45,699 bases of DNA from Rugamonas sp. GTDB taxonomy: Bacteria > Pseudomonadota > Gammaproteobacteria > Burkholderiales > Burkholderiaceae_D. The stretch spans positions 1 to 45,699 of the forward strand of contig NZ_JANXMI010000311.1 in NCBI RefSeq assembly GCF_025354735.1. Direction: 5' to 3'. The translations under genes were made by a program, and so were the position numbers. The notes under the pieces are model-generated. The model did no database searches. It was not told the DNA's origin and was given only the letters and a program-made list of their open reading frames with translations. This document shows, piece by piece, positions 42,167 to 45,699 of this stretch (position 1 is its first letter; the number at the start of each line of letters is the position of its first letter).

Positions 42167-45100
42167 ATGCCGACCCATATGCATCGCCGCTGGCGCCACG
42201 GCCTGTGGCTGCTGTCGCTGGCCGCCGGCGCGGCGCTGGCCGCCGGCGCCTACGCGCGCCACGTCAACGGCGCGCAGCTGCGCCAGGTCACCGCCGCCGC
42301 GCTCGACGGGCAGCAGCGCGCCCTGGCGAGCCGCATGCAACGCTACGAATATGGCTTGCGCGGCGCGCGCGGCGCCGTGCTGACGGCCGTGCCGCAGCGG
42401 CTGTCGTTCCGCCGCTACATGGCCAGCCGCTCGCTGGCCGACGAATTCCCCGGCGCGCGCGGCTTCGGCTATATCCAGCGGCTGGCGCCCACCGAGGTCG
42501 ACGCCTTCACGGCGGCGGCCCGCGCCGACGCCCAGCCCGACTTCGCCGTGCGCCAGCTGCGGCCCCACGCCGGCGAACTGGACGTCATACTGTACCTGGA
42601 GCCGGAGCCGCCTAACCGCGCCGCCATCGGCCTCGACATCGCTTCCGAACCGGTGCGGCTGGCGGCCGCCGAGGCGGCGCTGCGCGACGGCGCGGCGACG
42701 CTGACGGCGCCGCTGACGCTGGTCCAGGCCGGCGAGCGCGGCCAGCCGGGGCTGCTGCTCCTGCTGCCCGTCTACCGCGACGGCGCCACCCCGGCCGACG
42801 CCGGCCAGCGCCAGCGCCAGTGCCTGGGCTGGGCCTTCGCGCCGCTGCTGACGGACGAGGTGCTGGCCCAGCTCGGCGACCCGCCTGGGCGCTACCGCAT
42901 CAGCATCGACGACGTCACCGACGCCGCCCGGCCGCGGCGCTTTTACAGCCGCCAACTGGCGCTGGCATCGGCCCAGACCACCCTGCAGGCCGGCATGATG
43001 CTGTACGGCCGCCGCCTGCGGTTGCGCATGCAGCCGGGCGACGCCTACGCCGCCAGCCTGGCGCCGCTGCCGCCGGCGCTGGCGATGGGCGGCGGCGCCG
43101 CCGCCGCCCTGCTGCTGGCGTGGTTGCTGGCCGAGGCGCGCCAGCGCCGCCAGCATTATCTGTCGCAGCAGCGGCTGGCGGCCATCGTCCACAGTTCGGT
43201 CGACGCCATCATCAGCAAGGACTTGCGGGGCGTGGTGTTGAGCTGGAACGGCGGCGCCGAGCAGATCTTCGGCTATCGCGCCGAGGAGGCCATCGGCCGC
43301 ACCGTCGACAGCCTGCTGGTGCCGCCCCGGCTGCACGGCGAGGAGGTCGACATCCTGCGCCGGATCGCCGCCGGCCAGAGCGTGGACAATTTCGAGACCG
43401 TGCGCCTGCACAAGGATGGCACACCGGTGCCGGTGTCGGTCGCGATCTCGCCCATCAGCAACGCCTGGGGCCAGGTGGTGGGCGCCTCGAAGACGGTGCG
43501 CGACATCTCGCGCCTGAAGGCGGCCGAGGCCGCGCTGCACCAGCTCAACGCCACGCTCGAGCAGCGCATCGCCGAGCGCACGCGGGAACTGGACGCCGCC
43601 TCGCACGAAAAGCAAGCGCTGCTCGACGCCGTCAGCGCCCAGCTGTTGTACGCGCTGCTGGACGCCGAGGGCCGCCTGCTCGACGTCAACGCCCTGTTTT
43701 GCCTGGCCCACGGCATGCCGCGCGCCGCCTTGCTGGGGCGCGCCTTCGACAGCCTGCAGGCCGACGGCGCCGCCGCCGGCTGGTGGGCGCAGGACGCCGC
43801 CGCGCGCCAGCGCTGGCGCGGCGAACGCTGCCACCGGTCCGGCCCCGGCGGCCTGTGGCTGGACACCGCCATCACCGCCCAGCAGGCCCGGCACGGCACG
43901 CCGCCGCGCTACGTGGTGGCGGCCGTCGACGTCAGCGACCGCAAGGCCGGCGAACAGGCCTTGCGCCTGGCCAAGGAGCAGGCTGAACAGGCCAGCCTGG
44001 CCAAGAGCCAGTTCCTGGCCAACATCAGCCACGAAATCCGCACCCCCATGAACGCCGTGCTGGGCATGCAGGAACTGCTGCGCCGCACGGCGCTCGACGC
44101 GCGCCAGCGCGACTACCTGAACAAGGCCGACGGCGCCGCCAACACGCTGCTGGGGCTGCTCAACGACGTGCTCGACCTGTCCAAGATCGAGGCCGGCCAA
44201 ATGCAGCTGGAACAACACCAATTCGCGCTCGAAGGCTTGTTGCGGGAACTGGCCGTGATGTTCGCCGGCACCGGCGGCCATCCCGACGTCGAATTCATCT
44301 ACGCGCTCGACCCCGCCCTGCCGGCCATGCTGACGGGCGACCGCCTGCGGCTGCAGCAGGTGCTCATCAACCTGATCGGCAACGCCCTCAAATTCACCGA
44401 ACGCGGCAGCGTCGTGCTGCGGCTGACGACGCTGGCCGCCGAAGGCCGCCAGCACTTGCGCGTGGCCGTCGAGGACAGCGGCATCGGCATCACGGCCGAG
44501 CAACAACTGCGCATCTTCGACAGCTTCGCCCAAGCCGAGACGTCGACCACGCGACGCTTCGGCGGCACCGGGCTGGGCCTGGCCATCTGCAAGCGCCTGG
44601 TCGAACTGATGGGCGGCCGCCTGCGGGTCGAGAGCGCGCCCGGCCTCGGCAGCCGCTTCTGGTTCGAGCTGGCGCTGGCGCCGTCGGCGCCGGCCGCCGC
44701 GCTGCCCGCCCTGCCGCTGCGGCGCCTGCTGGTGGTCGACGACCATCCTTTGACGCGCCAGGTGCTGGCGGCCACCCTCGCCGCCCAGTTCGGCTGGCAG
44801 GTCGACTGCGCCGACGGCGGCGCCGGCGCGCTGGCCCGCCTGCGCGACGGCGCCTATGACGCCGTGCTGCTGGACTGGCGCATGCCGGACATGGACGGCC
44901 TGGCCGTGGCCGAGGCCATCGGCGCCGGCGCCGCACCGTTGCCCGTGGTCATCATGGTGACCGCCTACGGCCGCGACATGCTGGCCGAGGTGATCGAGCC
45001 GGTGCCGCCCTTCGCGGCGCTGCTGACCAAGCCGGTGACGCCGCTGCAGGTGCGCGACGCCCTGCAGGCGGCGCTGGCGCTGGCGCCGGACGCCGTGGCC

Positions 45101-45699
45101 GTGGCCGCGCCGGCCGCCGCCCCGCTCGACGGTGTGCGCCTGTTGCTGGTCGAGGACAATGCGCTGAACCGCCAGGTGGCCGACGAGTTGCTGCGCCAAC
45201 AGGGCGCCGACGTGATGCTGGCCGAGGGCGGCCTGCGCGGCGTGCAACTGGCGCTGGCCCACGCCAAGCTGCTCGACCTGGTGTTGATGGACATCCAGAT
45301 GCCGGACCTGGACGGCCTCGAGGCGAGCCGGCGCATCCGCGCCACCGTGCCGTCGTCGCAGCTGCCCATCCTGGCCATGACGGCCAACGCCAGCGCCGCC
45401 GACCAGGCCGCCTGCCTGGAGGCCGGCATGGACGGCCATGTGGGCAAGCCCTTCCGGATCGCCGAGCTGAGCGCCGCCATCCTGGCGCGGCTGGGGCGCG
45501 CTGGCGGCGCCGCGCCGGCCGCCGACACCGCGCGCGAGCCGCTCGACACCGCGCTGTGCGAGCCGCTCGACGCCCTGCTGGCGCGCTTCGGCGGCCAGCT
45601 CGCGATCTACAGCGACGCCGTGCACAGCCTGCACGAGGCGGGCGCCAGACTGCTCGACGAGCTGACGCGCGCCCTGGCAGGGGGCGAACGCCAGGGCGC
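42167..45699 (+). CDS. CHASE-domain hybrid sensor histidine kinase (partial, runs off window)
   Basis: An open frame of 1177 codons from ATG 42167 (GGGAGAATAG upstream) to the window edge. Layout: helix at about 12-30, extracellular CHASE domain about 40-290 ([33 protein letters not shown]), helix about 303-320, PAS ([20 protein letters not shown]), coiled coil, second PAS-like segment, HisKA with H622 in [14 protein letters not shown], HATPase_c ([38 protein letters not shown]), two receiver domains ([25 protein letters not shown]) and the start of what may be an Hpt domain. CHASE domains sense small extracellular molecules. It stands 271 bases after the broken channel gene; no partner regulator is in view. 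Confidence 0.92.
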   Translation, partial: MPTHMHRRWRHGLWLLSLAAGAALAAGAYARHVNGAQLRQVTAAALDGQQRALASRMQRYEYGLRGARGAVLTAVPQRLSFRRYMASRSLADEFPGARGFGYIQRLAPTEVDAFTAAARADAQPDFAVRQLRPHAGELDVILYLEPEPPNRAAIGLDIASEPVRLAAAEAALRDGAATLTAPLTLVQAGERGQPGLLLLLPVYRDGATPADAGQRQRQCLGWAFAPLLTDEVLAQLGDPPGRYRISIDDVTDAARPRRFYSRQLALASAQTTLQAGMMLYGRRLRLRMQPGDAYAASLAPLPPALAMGGGAAAALLLAWLLAEARQRRQHYLSQQRLAAIVHSSVDAIISKDLRGVVLSWNGGAEQIFGYRAEEAIGRTVDSLLVPPRLHGEEVDILRRIAAGQSVDNFETVRLHKDGTPVPVSVAISPISNAWGQVVGASKTVRDISRLKAAEAALHQLNATLEQRIAERTRELDAASHEKQALLDAVSAQLLYALLDAEGRLLDVNALFCLAHGMPRAALLGRAFDSLQADGAAAGWWAQDAAARQRWRGERCHRSGPGGLWLDTAITAQQARHGTPPRYVVAAVDVSDRKAGEQALRLAKEQAEQASLAKSQFLANISHEIRTPMNAVLGMQELLRRTALDARQRDYLNKADGAANTLLGLLNDVLDLSKIEAGQMQLEQHQFALEGLLRELAVMFAGTGGHPDVEFIYALDPALPAMLTGDRLRLQQVLINLIGNALKFTERGSVVLRLTTLAAEGRQHLRVAVEDSGIGITAEQQLRIFDSFAQAETSTTRRFGGTGLGLAICKRLVELMGGRLRVESAPGLGSRFWFELALAPSAPAAALPALPLRRLLVVDDHPLTRQVLAATLAAQFGWQVDCADGGAGALARLRDGAYDAVLLDWRMPDMDGLAVAEAIGAGAAPLPVVIMVTAYGRDMLAEVIEPVPPFAALLTKPVTPLQVRDALQAALALAPDAVAVAAPAAAPLDGVRLLLVEDNALNRQVADELLRQQGADVMLAEGGLRGVQLALAHAKLLDLVLMDIQMPDLDGLEASRRIRATVPSSQLPILAMTANASAADQAACLEAGMDGHVGKPFRIAELSAAILARLGRAGGAAPAADTAREPLDTALCEPLDALLARFGGQLAIYSDAVHSLHEAGARLLDELTRALAGGERQG

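Noticed and set aside
41687..45634. A leftward open frame of about 1315 codons opposite the hybrid kinase
   Set aside because: Its product is compositionally biased (Gln/Arg/Gly/Val) with no domains, while the plus strand encodes a complete, recognisable kinase. It is a GC-skew shadow.

Overview
The window is high-GC DNA (mostly about 65-70% G+C by eye, with sharply AT-rich islands at a few promoters). The gene set, codon bias and protein types suggest a betaproteobacterium of the Oxalobacteraceae (Massilia, Duganella or Janthinobacterium-like). This is an inference from protein character, because no rRNA or other taxonomic marker is present. No tRNA, rRNA, CRISPR array, insertion sequence or prophage gene was found.

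Layout. 1-5.2 kb: the start of egtD (ergothioneine synthesis, leftward, cut by the window edge) is divergent from a PhnD/PhnC/PhnE-type ABC importer with two permeases. An extra LolD-like ATPase follows, behind an 18-bp tandem repeat. 5.3-7.6 kb: a small HTH-like protein and a chemotaxis receptor. 7.7-10.8 kb: a Fur-box-controlled TonB siderophore receptor with a PiuC hydroxylase. 10.9-12.1 kb: a TetR regulator and an NTF2-like protein behind a palindromic operator. 12.1-18.6 kb: an FdhF/YdeP-type molybdenum oxidoreductase, an orphan 2-oxoglutarate dehydrogenase E1, a 127-aa unknown protein, and FdhD, which matures formate-dehydrogenase-type enzymes. 18.7-26.2 kb: an OlsB-like acyltransferase, a KAP-rich histone-like protein, exopolyphosphatase, a degenerate GGDEF protein, a spermidine-synthase-like protein, a thioesterase, a VOC protein and several hypotheticals.

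26.2-27.4 kb is a patch of very small genes and a gene remnant. It is followed by a TlpA-type thioredoxin with an Lgt-like membrane domain, a HAD phosphatase and a histidine kinase. 31.2-32.1 kb: a VapC-type toxin with an unusually long antitoxin. 32.3-33.3 kb: a LysR regulator. 33.4-38.7 kb: the SOS mutagenesis cassette imuA-imuB-dnaE2 behind a perfect LexA box. 38.9-41.9 kb is decaying: nested AT-rich palindromes, a surface/outer-membrane protein gene broken across three frames, and an MscS channel gene with one missing base. From 42.2 kb to the end: a CHASE-type hybrid sensor kinase, cut by the window edge.

Points most worth a second look: the orphan E1 enzyme with its unknown partner inside a formate-dehydrogenase-like locus; a GGDEF protein that has lost both metal ligands but kept its c-di-GMP inhibitory site; the long antitoxin; a 46-aa membrane microprotein with a perfect ribosome-binding site; and the palindrome cluster beside the two broken envelope genes. 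I saw no clearly unprecedented multi-gene defence or mobile system.
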